A DNA stretch of 64,000 nt from positions 1,116,001-1,180,000 of the forward strand of contig NZ_JHZX01000001.1 in assembly GCF_000688335.1 (NCBI RefSeq), read 5' to 3'. The stretch comes from Sediminibacter sp. Hel_I_10. GTDB lineage: Bacteria; Bacteroidota; Bacteroidia; Flavobacteriales; Flavobacteriaceae. Shown here piece after piece: positions 23,559-33,494 of this stretch. Each line of letters begins with the position of its first letter. Positions within the stretch are counted from its first letter, which is position 1. The position numbers and the translations under genes are program-made. A model generated the notes under the pieces. It made no database searches and was not told the origin of the DNA. It saw only the letters and a program-made list of their open reading frames with translations.

Positions 23559-25124
23559 TTAGTTGGTCAATTCAATCATTAATGGGTTTGCAGGTTTAAT
23601 TGCAGGTCCATTACTTCTAGACTTAATATCAAATATTTGAACAGTAGAACCACGAGGTGCACTTCTCAATGCAGATTTCGCAGCACCATTTAAACGATCT
23701 CCAGATACGGTTACAGATGGCTTACCTTCTACTTTCAACTTAAATCCTGTTACAGTTAATGGTAAATCAAAGTCAAAATCTTCTAATACAGCCTCAATCT
23801 TACCAATTTCAACGTTATTTCTTGGCAGTTTTGCAGTTCCAACTTGACCTGCGATTTGACCTGCTGGCTTTGGAATATCCTTGATTCTAAATATGGCTTT
23901 GTCACTTACTTTAGAACCATCATCAAGCGTTGCAGAAACATTAATAGCCACTTCTCTTCCTGAAGTTGGAACCATCGTATATTTACCCATTCCTGAACCT
24001 TTACGAAGACCAGATCCAGAAGCTGACACCTTGTTATCAGGAACTCCAGCGAAAGATATTGTCATTGGGTTTTCAACCCCACGGTATACGACATTCATTT
24101 TGTCTGCAGATATTGTAGCAGAGTTAGGTCTTGGCACTACCACATAGTTTCCTTTAATGGGAATCTCTAATGGCTTACCATCTTCTAAAAATGTGAACGT
24201 CCCTTCAATTTTTTGCTCTCCAACAGAACCAACGTTAAAATCTAAACGAGCTGCCCCTGTAGAATCGATTGCATTTTCCAAGTTGATTGATTCACCACCA
24301 ATACTTAGACCAGTAGGTGTTACATTCGCGTATTTACCTAATACCACTTTACCTTGGAATTTTTCTCCTGCAAAAAACGCAGATTTATCAGCAATTACGA
24401 TAGCTTGGTAATTTTTTAAAGACACAGCCTCATCTAGTGTGTTTCCTAAAAACACATTGAATAAATTTGCTTCAGTTACTTTCACATCATTCTGCATAGC
24501 CGTTAATTGCGTGTAAGATGCAATTGCCGGATAGCCTTTGAAGTGGTAATCTAACCAATCAATTTTTTTACCGTCATTATTAAGCTCTGGTTGAGTACTG
24601 AAACGCGCTTCGAAGTTCTCTATAGCACGTGAATACTTAACGTCGTTACCAATAATTTCTTTTACTTTAGACTTGTAACCTTCGATTTTATCCATCACTT
24701 CTTGACCTTGTTTTGTCAATCGGTCACCTGTAAACCAAGCTTCATCCAAAATATCGGTTTTATCCATTGCCTGAAAAGGCAATTTTCCTGTTTTAGGATC
24801 TACTTCATAACCACCTTTTTTGATGATCTCACTTTTCAACCCTGCTAAGTATTTGAAGAAGTCATCAGAAACGGCACTAATTTGTGTCGCTTTGTCTGCT
24901 GCTAATGCAAATTCAGCTGGTTTTTCTTCTGCTTTGGTTTCTAAATTAGCGAGTAACTTTTCGTTCATGTCACTCGTAACTGCGTTGGCCTCATCGAACT
25001 TTTCGTCCATTAGCCCAAAAGCCGATAGTACTTCTTTTGACATGTTCATGGCTATCATCGCAATGAATACCAAATACATCAAGTTAATCATTTTCTGCCT
25101 TGCAGATAATTTTCCTCCTGCCAT
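23559..25124 (-). CDS. gldM: Gliding motility / type IX secretion motor protein GldM
   Basis: A 521-residue protein with one N-terminal membrane helix (about residues 14-34, MINLMYLVFIAMIAMNMSKE) followed by a long periplasmic part with GldM-type domains D1-D4. With GldL it forms the proton-driven rotary motor of the type IX secretion system. The conserved Glu in the GldL/GldM membrane part is consistent. Gap to gldN is 33 bases, to gldL 58 bases. Confidence 0.96.
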   Translation of the reverse strand: MAGGKLSARQKMINLMYLVFIAMIAMNMSKEVLSAFGLMDEKFDEANAVTSDMNEKLLANLETKAEEKPAEFALAADKATQISAVSDDFFKYLAGLKSEIIKKGGYEVDPKTGKLPFQAMDKTDILDEAWFTGDRLTKQGQEVMDKIEGYKSKVKEIIGNDVKYSRAIENFEARFSTQPELNNDGKKIDWLDYHFKGYPAIASYTQLTAMQNDVKVTEANLFNVFLGNTLDEAVSLKNYQAIVIADKSAFFAGEKFQGKVVLGKYANVTPTGLSIGGESINLENAIDSTGAARLDFNVGSVGEQKIEGTFTFLEDGKPLEIPIKGNYVVVPRPNSATISADKMNVVYRGVENPMTISFAGVPDNKVSASGSGLRKGSGMGKYTMVPTSGREVAINVSATLDDGSKVSDKAIFRIKDIPKPAGQIAGQVGTAKLPRNNVEIGKIEAVLEDFDFDLPLTVTGFKLKVEGKPSVTVSGDRLNGAAKSALRSAPRGSTVQIFDIKSRSNGPAIKPANPLMIELTN

Positions 25125-25182
25125 TGTAATTCGTTTTTAGTTTTGTTTGATTAATTTATTAATGCGGTTACCTAAAAACCAA

Positions 25183-25821
25183 TTAGCTCTTGTTCATTGC
25201 AGTAAGCATTCCACCGTAAACTCCATTTAAAGAAGACAAGTTAGATGCTAAAGCTTTCATTTGTTCTTTAAGCTTAGTTGCGTTTTCTACTGCTTCTTCA
25301 TTGATAGATGCTTGACGATTAGCGCTATCCATTTGTACTTTATAAAGACTGTTTAATGATTCCATTTGTGCAGCAGCTAAAGACATTTCTTCGCTATATT
25401 TCTTTTGAGCAGCCATTGCATCAACAGTTGGGCTGATTCCTTTAGCAGCACCTTCAAAGTTTTTAATGCTTGAGCCTAAGCTCGCCATTAACTCACCGTC
25501 AATTTTAGCTTCTCTTAAAAGGTTATCTAATTTTTTAGATAAAAGACCTTCTGCATCTTTTGGCTCCTCTTTTTTAACAATTTTTTTAGTTGTTGTTGCT
25601 CCGCCTGCTAATTCTGGATATACTAAAGACCAATCTAAATCTGATTGTTGTCTTTCAAAAGCTGAAATGGTAAATACAATTGCCTCAACAACCATACCTA
25701 TAGTCAAAATCAACGAACCTCCTGGCCAGTGTTGAATTTTAAATAATGCCCCTAGAATTACGATTGCCGCTCCTAGTCCATAGACCATATTCATTGTTGA
25801 AAGTTTTCCTTTTTGTGCCAT
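25183..25821 (-). CDS. gldL: Gliding motility / type IX secretion motor protein GldL
   Basis: A 212-residue inner-membrane protein with two membrane helices (about residues 10-28 and 34-54, with GALFKIQHWPGG between them) and a cytoplasmic helical C-terminus. The family uses a Glu in the second helix for proton flow; here the VVEAIVFTISAFE segment is present. GldL surrounds the GldM dimer. Confidence 0.96.
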   Translation of the reverse strand: MAQKGKLSTMNMVYGLGAAIVILGALFKIQHWPGGSLILTIGMVVEAIVFTISAFERQQSDLDWSLVYPELAGGATTTKKIVKKEEPKDAEGLLSKKLDNLLREAKIDGELMASLGSSIKNFEGAAKGISPTVDAMAAQKKYSEEMSLAAAQMESLNSLYKVQMDSANRQASINEEAVENATKLKEQMKALASNLSSLNGVYGGMLTAMNKS

Positions 25822-25864
25822 GTTTTCGTTGTTTTTAGTTTTAATTGATTATTTAGTTAATTGA

Positions 25865-27235
25865 TTAATTAGTTGCTGCGTTTTGGGTAACTTCTGTTCC
25901 CAAATAGTCCTGAACAGTTCTAAAACCGATATAGCTTCTTGCTGAGTCAGCGTACTCATAGTCTCTTGAACTTACTTGAAGGAAATAAGCAACATCTTTC
26001 CAAGATCCTCCACGAACAACTTTACGCTCGTTATCTGGATCATTTACAGTTGGATTAAAAGAGGCCATGTATTCATAAGATGCCGCATCATAAGATCCTT
26101 GCACCCATTCAGACACATTACCTGCCATATTATAAAGATTAAAATCATTTGGCTCGTAAGCATCAGCTTCTACAGTGTACAAAGCTGCATCTGCCGCATA
26201 GTCACCACGTAAAGGCTTAAAGTTTGCCATAAAACATCCGCGGTCGTTTTTAGCATAAGGCCCTCCCCATGGAAAAGTTGCGCCTTGCAAACCACCTCTT
26301 GCAGCATACTCCCACTCAGCTTCTGATGGTAAACGGTATTGATTGACGTTGTGAACCCCTCTTGATTTTCTATAAGCATTATGGTATAATGTTCTCCATT
26401 GACAAAATGCGTTTGCTTGTTTCCAAGAGACACCAACTACAGGATAATCCCCATAAGCATCATGCCAAAAATAATCATTGTGCATAGGCTCATTGTAAGA
26501 ATATGAAAAGTCACGAATCCAAGCCGTAGTATCAGGATACACCTTTACTTCCTCGGTGATTAACACATCACTCCTCTTTAAATTTCTATCTTTCGCTGCT
26601 TTTTTGATATCCATGTATGTGTATTGGAACTTGAATTTATCTACATCCCAAGTACGTTGCCCGTTGTAAGATTCTTCTATAGGCAAATACATGGTGTCCA
26701 TAACTTCAGCATAATACTCATCAGGATATTCAGAAGTGTCAAAAATCAAATCCACATCGTGGTTCAATTTTCTACCTTCATAACCTGTTGGGCCTAAACC
26801 GCTATAGTTATCGTACATGTATTGCTCGTAAACGGTCATGTTCTCTGGATCTGCATCATTAAATGCAAATTCACCAATACCACCATTACCAGGGGTCTCA
26901 CCAATATCATCAGCAAGAATGGCTAATTTCATTCTTAACGTTGAGTCACGAACCCATTCTACAAACTGACGGTACTCGCTGTTTGTAATTTCCGTTTCGT
27001 CCATATAAAAGGCTCTAACGGTTACCGTTCTTGTTGGAGCATCTTGCACACCAGGAAGGTCATCATCGGATTTTCCCATGATAAAAGCACCACCAGGTAC
27101 AAGTGTCATACCGTATGGTTTTTCGGGATGCCATTGCTTTCCTTTGACTCCTACTAACTGTCCTCTGTCACCAGAGTTACAGCTGACCATAAGCGCCAAT
27201 ACAGCTGTTAATAAAGCAAACTTTTTGAAATTCAT
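25865..27235 (-). CDS. gldK: Gliding motility / type IX secretion lipoprotein GldK
   Basis: A 456-residue lipoprotein (lipobox LMVSC, Cys19) with a formylglycine-generating-enzyme (FGE/SUMF1-like) fold: EITNSEYRQFVEWV and the conserved C-terminal region AGNVSEWVQGSYDAASYE then VVRGGSWKDVAYFLQVSSR. It forms the periplasmic ring with GldN. First gene of the operon. A promoter-like sequence precedes it (27306-27336). Confidence 0.96.
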   Translation of the reverse strand: MNFKKFALLTAVLALMVSCNSGDRGQLVGVKGKQWHPEKPYGMTLVPGGAFIMGKSDDDLPGVQDAPTRTVTVRAFYMDETEITNSEYRQFVEWVRDSTLRMKLAILADDIGETPGNGGIGEFAFNDADPENMTVYEQYMYDNYSGLGPTGYEGRKLNHDVDLIFDTSEYPDEYYAEVMDTMYLPIEESYNGQRTWDVDKFKFQYTYMDIKKAAKDRNLKRSDVLITEEVKVYPDTTAWIRDFSYSYNEPMHNDYFWHDAYGDYPVVGVSWKQANAFCQWRTLYHNAYRKSRGVHNVNQYRLPSEAEWEYAARGGLQGATFPWGGPYAKNDRGCFMANFKPLRGDYAADAALYTVEADAYEPNDFNLYNMAGNVSEWVQGSYDAASYEYMASFNPTVNDPDNERKVVRGGSWKDVAYFLQVSSRDYEYADSARSYIGFRTVQDYLGTEVTQNAATN

Positions 27236-27305
27236 AGTAACTCGAGGTTAAATTATTTTTTCGTAATGATAAAAGATAAATAGGTCTTTAATTTTTTTGA
27301 GACGG

Positions 27306-27336
27306 TAAACATATTTATATATTTTTTAATAACCAA
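27306..27336 (-). promoter_or_regulatory. Candidate promoter of gldKLMN
   Basis: On the minus strand TTG (27334-27336) is followed after 20 bases by TATGTTTA (27306-27313), close to the TTG / TAnnTTTG pattern of Bacteroidota. It lies 70 bases before the gldK start. Confidence 0.5.
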
Positions 27337-27424
27337 CTTTTTTTCGGATTATTTTGCACTTAAACCTTTAAAATTAACACTTCGTCGATTAGGGGTGTGT
27401 TAAAATGCGATATTCGTAAAATAG

Positions 27425-28591
27425 TTAGAAACTGTTCTTTTTATATGCCTTATACCAGCGTTCTGGAATCTTCCCATGACTTGCCTCAATATAATCTTCA
27501 TGGGTACATGGTAATAACGTATGCTTTTTTAATTTATTATTAACATTTGGTAAAAAAGGGATCTCTATCCACCAACGCCCAGATTTTGTGCTCTTGTAAA
27601 AAATAAGTTCATCCTCTTCTATAAGCACATTAAACTTTTGATGAGAGTTTCCTGATGAAAAGTCGTCGTCCTTAATTCTACAGTTAACGCCTTCAATAAA
27701 ATACCAAATAATCTGTGAGATCAACATTGGCGTGGCATCAAGCTCTTTGGTGACTTTGAACTCATAGATACCAAAGGAAGATACTTTATTACTAATTCCT
27801 GCATATCTAGAAATAGCACAAATTTCTTTTCCGTCAAAACCGTTAGGCGAATACTTTTGTTTGGCCCCCATCTCTGAAGCTCTAACCGATTTAAGATCTA
27901 AGGTCACAATATGGGCATCTCGCATCACGGGCTCCACTAAACTAATCTTATTGGAGACCTCGCCTAATCTATAGGCCTCAAAATAGAGCTTTTCCATCAA
28001 ATCTATCTCTTCTTGCGAATTGAAATAGGTTTGATAGCCAATTGCTGAATAATTAAAAAGGTTATAAGGCTGCTCTAAGATAATCTTACCCAAAAAGCTA
28101 TTGTTTTTCATGTCTACAGAGACATCTCCAAGGTCAAAATTGCTATCAACGTTAACAATATTGATCATTGGCGCCATCGTATCGTATGCGCGGTAATTTG
28201 CGTAAGTCAAATCTTGACTTCCGCCTAAAATGATAGGAATGATCTTTTTTTCTACTAAAACCGAAATCGTTGTTTTTAAAGCAAAGTAGGTGTCTTCAAC
28301 AGAAGCCCCTTTACGAATATCTCCTAAGTCGGCAAGTTTTGTATTCCAGTTTCCTGGGAAGAGCGCATAGAGCGACATCCTGATGGTATCGAAGTTAAGA
28401 TCTTCGCCCATATAGTTGACATCATTACGGTTCTCTAAAACGCCAATAATTGCCATTTGCACGCCATCTAAGTCTGGCATGCCGTTTTGATCTGAGTGAA
28501 TTTTCATTTTTTTACCAAGCGTCTGCAAAGACAGGAGCTCGTTATGTGCGAGCACCGAATCTGAAACTGGTGATAAAAAATTGAAACTCAT
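27425..28591 (-). CDS. Arginase/formiminoglutamase-fold protein with altered metal ligands
   Basis: A 388-residue protein of the ureohydrolase superfamily. The usual manganese motifs GGxHS, DAHxD and SxDxD appear as GGSQDLTYANY, NVDSNFDLGD and VTLDLKSVRASE: the two key His are Gln and Asn. The fold is probably kept but the normal hydrolase chemistry is doubtful. The gene lies 6 bases after topA and 190 bases before gldK, a context I recall in flavobacteria. The true substrate or role is unknown. The C-terminal segment (WWIEIPFLPNVNN) is an extension beyond the arginase core. Confidence 0.8.
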   Translation of the reverse strand: MSFNFLSPVSDSVLAHNELLSLQTLGKKMKIHSDQNGMPDLDGVQMAIIGVLENRNDVNYMGEDLNFDTIRMSLYALFPGNWNTKLADLGDIRKGASVEDTYFALKTTISVLVEKKIIPIILGGSQDLTYANYRAYDTMAPMINIVNVDSNFDLGDVSVDMKNNSFLGKIILEQPYNLFNYSAIGYQTYFNSQEEIDLMEKLYFEAYRLGEVSNKISLVEPVMRDAHIVTLDLKSVRASEMGAKQKYSPNGFDGKEICAISRYAGISNKVSSFGIYEFKVTKELDATPMLISQIIWYFIEGVNCRIKDDDFSSGNSHQKFNVLIEEDELIFYKSTKSGRWWIEIPFLPNVNNKLKKHTLLPCTHEDYIEASHGKIPERWYKAYKKNSF

Positions 28592-28597
28592 AGGCTA

Positions 28598-31120
28598 TTA
28601 TTTTTTAGTGGTGGTCGATTTCTTTTTAGCTGGTTTTTTCTTTGCCGGTTTCTTTTTGGCAGCCGCTTTTTTCTTAGGCGCCTTCTTCTCTATTTCAGCT
28701 TTTGCTTGTTCCAAAGTCATTTCAGAAACATCCACTGTTTTAGGAAGCTCCACCTTTGTTTTTCCTTTGATAATATTATGTCTGCCCCAACGTGCCTTTT
28801 CTACCCTAATGCCTTCATCTTCCCAATTGTGGATGACTTTATCTATTTCCTTTTGAATTTTGGTCTCGATCAATTCTACGATATCATCGTCAGAAAGATC
28901 ATCCCAATCGTATTTCTTGTTCACATTAATGAACATGTTATTCCACTTGATATAAGGACCAAAACGCCCTTTTCCTTTTTGAACAGGTAAATCCTTATAC
29001 ATGTATATAGGAGCATCTGCTTTTTGTTTTTCCTTTATAAGCTCAATGGCCTGATCACGCTCCACGTCAATAGGGTTTGTTCCTTTAGGAAGCGAGACAA
29101 ACTGCTCTCCAAATTTAACATAAGGACCATATCTACCGTTATTAACCTCTATAGGCTCATCTTCATAAGTACCTAAAGATTTTGGCAATTCAAATAATTG
29201 CATGGCCTCTTCGTAAGTAATGCTATTGAGCTGTTGGTCTGGAGATAGACTTGCAAATTGTGGTTTATCTTCATCGTCTACTGTACCTATTTGAACCATA
29301 GGCCCAAACTTACCTAAACGCACACTTACCTGTTTGCCTGTTTCCGGATCTTTTCCTAAAACACGTTCTCCAGATTCGCGATCTGCATTTTCCTGTACAT
29401 CTTGAACTCTTGGATGAAAATCTTTGTAAAAGCTTTTCATCATCTTCTTCCAATCTTCCTTGCCTTCTGCAATTTCGTCAAAATCGGCCTCAACTTTAGC
29501 CGTGAAATTATAATCTAAAATTCCGCCAAAATGAGTCACCAAAAAGTCGGTGACGATCATCCCAATATCTGTAGGTACAAGCTTACCTTTATTACTATTT
29601 GTTTTTTCGGTAAGTTTGACATCTTTAATTTTTCCTTGCTGAAGGGTTAACTGCGCATAATCGCGTTCTTCCCCTTCATTATCTCCTTTTTCTATATAAT
29701 TTCTATTCTGAATTGTAGAGATCGTAGGTGCGTAGGTTGACGGACGACCGATACCCAGCTCTTCTAATTGTTTTACCAAAGAAGCCTCTGTAAAACGATA
29801 TGGTGGTCTTGAGAAACGCTCTGTTGCCGTTATATAGCTATTTAATAAGGTCTCATTCACTTTCATGGCAGGCAACATCCCATCTTGCTCTGCATCTTCA
29901 TCATCTGTACCCTCGAGATAGACCTTTAAAAAACCTTCAAATTTAATGACTTCACCATTTGCCGTAAAAGTTTCGTCATGAGTTGAGGCTTCAATTCTCA
30001 CATTAGTTCGCTCTAATTGCGCGTCACTCATTTGAGAAGCAATTGCACGTTTCCAAATCAAATCATATAATCTGGCTTGATCACGTTCTATATTTACACT
30101 GTGGTTTTTAAAATCTGTTGGTCTAATCGCCTCATGCGCTTCTTGAGCACCTTTTGATTTACCTTTATAAGTTCTTGGTTTACTAAAATCTTCTCCATAA
30201 GCGTGCTCAATTTCTGCTTTAGCGCCATTTCGGGCTTCATCAGAAAGATTAACACTATCGGTTCTCATATAAGTAATCAAACCTGCTTCGTACAGACGCT
30301 GTGCGTTGCTCATGGTTCTACCTACAGAATACCCAAGTTTTCTGGATGCCTCCTGTTGCAGTGTAGAGGTTGTAAATGGTGCTGCCGGCGATTTTTTAGC
30401 TGGTTTTTTGGTTAAATCTCCAACTTTAAAATCGGCCTTAGCATTTTTTTCTAAAAAGGCATATGCCTCTTCTTTAGATGAAAAGTTCTTCGGAAGTTTG
30501 GCTTTAAATGTTTGCCCATCTTCGTTTGAAAATTCCGCATCAATCCTATAGGAAGCCTCTGCTGTAAAGTCTTGGATATCTCTCTCACGCTCTACAATAA
30601 GCCTTACTGAGACTGACTGTACGCGACCTGCTGAAAGTCCGCCCTTTACTTTTCTCCATAATACGGGAGACAGCTCATAACCCACAATACGATCTAAGAC
30701 CCGACGTGCTTGTTGCGCATCTACCAGATCATAATCAATATCTCTTGGGTTTTCGATGGCCTTTTGAATGGCCGTTTTAGTAATTTCATGAAAAACAATA
30801 CGTTTGGTCTTCGCTTTATCTAAACCTAAAGACTCTGCCAAGTGCCATGCAATAGCCTCTCCTTCTCGATCCTCATCACTTGCCAGCCAAACCATTTCGG
30901 CTTTTTTAGCTAAATCCTTCAGTTTTTTGACAACATCTTTTTTGTCTTTCGAAACTTGATATTTAGGATCAAAATTTCCCTCAACATCAACGCCGAGTTC
31001 TTTAGACGGCAAGTCTGCAATATGACCAAAACTAGATTCTACTTTGTAATCTTTCCCTAGAAATTTTTCTATGGTTTTGGCTTTTGCTGGTGACTCTACT
31101 ATGACTAAATTCTTCGGCAT
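28598..31120 (-). CDS. topA: DNA topoisomerase I
   Basis: An 840-residue type IA topoisomerase. The TOPRIM domain begins with LVIVESPAKAKTIEKFLG (Glu9) and has SDEDREGEAIAWHL (residues 81-94). The active-site Tyr284 is in GLITYMRTDSVNLS. The C-terminal DNA-binding repeats are of the zinc-free TopoI_C type with GRYGPYVKFG and GRFGPYIKW. The extreme C-terminus (about 790-840) is a Lys/Ala/Pro-rich tail. It relaxes negative supercoils and is essential. Confidence 0.97.
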   Translation of the reverse strand: MPKNLVIVESPAKAKTIEKFLGKDYKVESSFGHIADLPSKELGVDVEGNFDPKYQVSKDKKDVVKKLKDLAKKAEMVWLASDEDREGEAIAWHLAESLGLDKAKTKRIVFHEITKTAIQKAIENPRDIDYDLVDAQQARRVLDRIVGYELSPVLWRKVKGGLSAGRVQSVSVRLIVERERDIQDFTAEASYRIDAEFSNEDGQTFKAKLPKNFSSKEEAYAFLEKNAKADFKVGDLTKKPAKKSPAAPFTTSTLQQEASRKLGYSVGRTMSNAQRLYEAGLITYMRTDSVNLSDEARNGAKAEIEHAYGEDFSKPRTYKGKSKGAQEAHEAIRPTDFKNHSVNIERDQARLYDLIWKRAIASQMSDAQLERTNVRIEASTHDETFTANGEVIKFEGFLKVYLEGTDDEDAEQDGMLPAMKVNETLLNSYITATERFSRPPYRFTEASLVKQLEELGIGRPSTYAPTISTIQNRNYIEKGDNEGEERDYAQLTLQQGKIKDVKLTEKTNSNKGKLVPTDIGMIVTDFLVTHFGGILDYNFTAKVEADFDEIAEGKEDWKKMMKSFYKDFHPRVQDVQENADRESGERVLGKDPETGKQVSVRLGKFGPMVQIGTVDDEDKPQFASLSPDQQLNSITYEEAMQLFELPKSLGTYEDEPIEVNNGRYGPYVKFGEQFVSLPKGTNPIDVERDQAIELIKEKQKADAPIYMYKDLPVQKGKGRFGPYIKWNNMFINVNKKYDWDDLSDDDIVELIETKIQKEIDKVIHNWEDEGIRVEKARWGRHNIIKGKTKVELPKTVDVSEMTLEQAKAEIEKKAPKKKAAAKKKPAKKKPAKKKSTTTKK

Positions 31121-31287
31121 ACTTGGATTTTTAAAGTCACAAATGTATGCGAAAAAAAAGTTATCTTCCTAATTTAAGTAAAATTGAAACGTGTTTTATC
31201 CGATAAAAAAAGACTTTTATCTATTGTAATGCACAAAAAACCAATAAGATTCAGATTTAAAACTTTATAAAAATACCACTCTAGACC

Positions 31288-31734
31288 TTATTCGTAATTA
31301 TAGGTTAAGGGCGCCGGAAAGTCTTCAATATTTAATAAAATAGAACTACTGCCCTCAATTTGAAGATTGGTAAGATCAAATATCCGAGTTTGCTCAAAAA
31401 CAGCTTGGCAAAGCTCTTCGTTAGAAAACACTAATTTGAGGTTGCGTTGCTCAGGAGAAGATTCCATAATATCGCCAGAATCCACAAGCACTGCACTCCA
31501 AGTATTCCCATCACAACCACTTGCCGAAAATTCTACATTGAGACAGTTATCTGTAATTTCAGCGCTAATTAAATTGTATGGGCCTGATGTTGCGGTTTCA
31601 TAATATCCAGGATCTACAACTACAGCCTCACCACAATAACTTTGCACCTCATCATCTTCATCACATTGGGTATTCATAAATAATAAAGTGAAACACAAAC
31701 CCAACAAAAGGGATTTAGGAAGTTTATTGATCAT
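31288..31734 (-). CDS. Hypothetical lipoprotein
   Basis: A 148-residue protein with a lipoprotein signal peptide (about residues 1-24, FMNTQC with Cys24). The mature part is acidic and beta-rich with two Cys pairs, the pattern of the small beta-sandwich lipoproteins common in Flavobacteriaceae. No named family recognised. It stands alone, divergent from miaB. Confidence 0.7.
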   Translation of the reverse strand: MINKLPKSLLLGLCFTLLFMNTQCDEDDEVQSYCGEAVVVDPGYYETATSGPYNLISAEITDNCLNVEFSASGCDGNTWSAVLVDSGDIMESSPEQRNLKLVFSNEELCQAVFEQTRIFDLTNLQIEGSSSILLNIEDFPAPLTYNYE

Positions 31735-31928
31735 AGCGCTCTGTCTTTTTTAGTTCTACATTCATGTAGATGTCGAATTTAATAAAAGGTTGCGTAAAAT
31801 TTTAATTCTTTATAGTTTTTTGACGACTGTTATTCTTCACTTAGAGCTTTATGATTATTGTCACAGGTAAAGTTGTAATTCACACTGCAAAGAAGGCGCT
31901 GTTCTAAATAAAATTCAGCTATGACACT

Positions 31929-31960
31929 TTGTCACAATTATATAATTTATGCTATCTTTG
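31929..31960 (+). promoter_or_regulatory. Candidate promoter of the miaB gene
   Basis: TTG at 31929-31931 and an exact TAnnTTTG box TATCTTTG at 31953-31960 are 21 bases apart. The miaB ATG is 58 bases downstream. Confidence 0.55.
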
Positions 31961-32018
31961 CAAGCCTATTGAAAAGCGTTAGATTTATATTGACAAACAC
32001 ATTTGTGCAGCAAGAATT

Positions 32019-33446
32019 ATGGAGAAAACAATAGATGAAACCAAACAAGGAGAACACTTGGTTTTAGATCAAAAAGAAGGAAACACACGAAAACTATTTA
32101 TAGAAAGTTATGGCTGTGCTATGAACTTTAGCGATAGCGAAATCGTAGCTTCAATTTTGTCTGATCAAGGCTTTAATACCACACAACATTTAGAGGAAGC
32201 CGATTTAGTTCTCGTAAACACCTGCTCTATTAGAGATAAAGCCGAACAGACCGTTAGAAAGCGTTTGGAAAAATACAATGCGGTTAAACGAATCAACCCC
32301 AAAATGAAAGTCGGCGTGTTGGGTTGCATGGCAGAGCGCTTAAAAACCAAGTTTCTCGAAGAAGAAAAAATCGTGGATTTAGTTGTAGGCCCCGATGCTT
32401 ATAAAGACCTGCCCAATCTTTTGGCTGAAGTTGATGAAGGTCGGGACGCCATCAATGTGATTCTCTCTAAAGATGAAACTTATGGGGACATCTCTCCTGT
32501 ACGACTGAACACCAATGGTGTAAGTGCTTTTGTTTCTATTACCCGTGGTTGTGACAATATGTGCACCTTCTGCGTCGTACCTTTTACAAGAGGACGAGAA
32601 CGCAGTAGAGACCCGCAAAGTATCATTGAAGAAATCAATGATTTGTGGAACAAAGGGTACAAGGAGATTACACTTTTGGGGCAAAACGTAGACAGTTATT
32701 TATGGTATGGTGGCGGACTCAAAAAAGATTTTGAAAAAGCCAGCGATATGCAAAAGGCAACCGCTGTAGGGTTTTCTAGCCTACTCGCCATGTGCGCCGA
32801 TGCCCACCCAGAAATGCGTATTCGTTTTTCAACAAGCAATCCACAAGATTTAACCTTAGATGTGATTGAGACTATGGCTGCTTATAAAAACATCTGTAAG
32901 CACATCCACTTGCCTGTGCAAAGTGGGAGCAATCGTATTCTAAAGGCTATGAATCGTCTTCACACCCGTGAAGAATATTTTGCACTTATTGATAACATTC
33001 GTCGCATATTGCCAGAATGCTCTATTAGTCAAGATTTAATTTCTGGTTTTCCCACCGAAACCGAACAAGATCATCAAGACACTTTAAGTCTAATGGATTA
33101 CGTAAAGTATAATTTTGGTTACATGTTTACCTATTCAGAACGACCAGGCACCATGGCTGAACGAAAATTAGACGATGATGTTCCTGAAGAGGTCAAAAAA
33201 CGCCGTTTGGCCGAAATTGTACAAAAGCAACGTGAGCACAGTGAAATTAGAACCAAGGCCTATATTAATTCTATAGTAGAGGTATTAATTGAACGCGAGT
33301 CTAAAAAATCAAGCAATGAATGGTCCGGTCGCACTTCTCAGAATGTTGTAGCCGTTTTCCCTAAAAAGCACTATAAAGTTGGGGAGTTAGTCAAGGTTAA
33401 AATTACCGATTGCACCAGCGCGACCTTGATTGGAGAGGCTATTTAA
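32019..33446 (+). CDS. miaB: tRNA-2-methylthio-N6-isopentenyladenosine-37 synthase MiaB
   Basis: A 475-residue radical-SAM methylthiotransferase. The N-terminal domain carries the auxiliary cluster Cys33, Cys69 and Cys103; the radical-SAM motif CDNMCTFC has Cys178, Cys182 and Cys185. A TRAM domain closes the C-terminus (EVLIERESKKSSNEW to the end). It methylthiolates A37 in tRNAs that read UNN codons. The first 20 residues are a non-conserved extension that still fits. Confidence 0.96.
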   Translation: MEKTIDETKQGEHLVLDQKEGNTRKLFIESYGCAMNFSDSEIVASILSDQGFNTTQHLEEADLVLVNTCSIRDKAEQTVRKRLEKYNAVKRINPKMKVGVLGCMAERLKTKFLEEEKIVDLVVGPDAYKDLPNLLAEVDEGRDAINVILSKDETYGDISPVRLNTNGVSAFVSITRGCDNMCTFCVVPFTRGRERSRDPQSIIEEINDLWNKGYKEITLLGQNVDSYLWYGGGLKKDFEKASDMQKATAVGFSSLLAMCADAHPEMRIRFSTSNPQDLTLDVIETMAAYKNICKHIHLPVQSGSNRILKAMNRLHTREEYFALIDNIRRILPECSISQDLISGFPTETEQDHQDTLSLMDYVKYNFGYMFTYSERPGTMAERKLDDDVPEEVKKRRLAEIVQKQREHSEIRTKAYINSIVEVLIERESKKSSNEWSGRTSQNVVAVFPKKHYKVGELVKVKITDCTSATLIGEAI

Positions 33447-33494
33447 AATACACTAGTAATTAAAATAAAAGTTTCGCTTTCGCGGAAAACGAAC

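Noticed and set aside
25183-27235. Sulfatase-modifying enzyme for the FGE-like protein
   Set aside because: The gene is followed by gldL, gldM and gldN and has a lipobox, so it is GldK and not a free formylglycine-generating enzyme.
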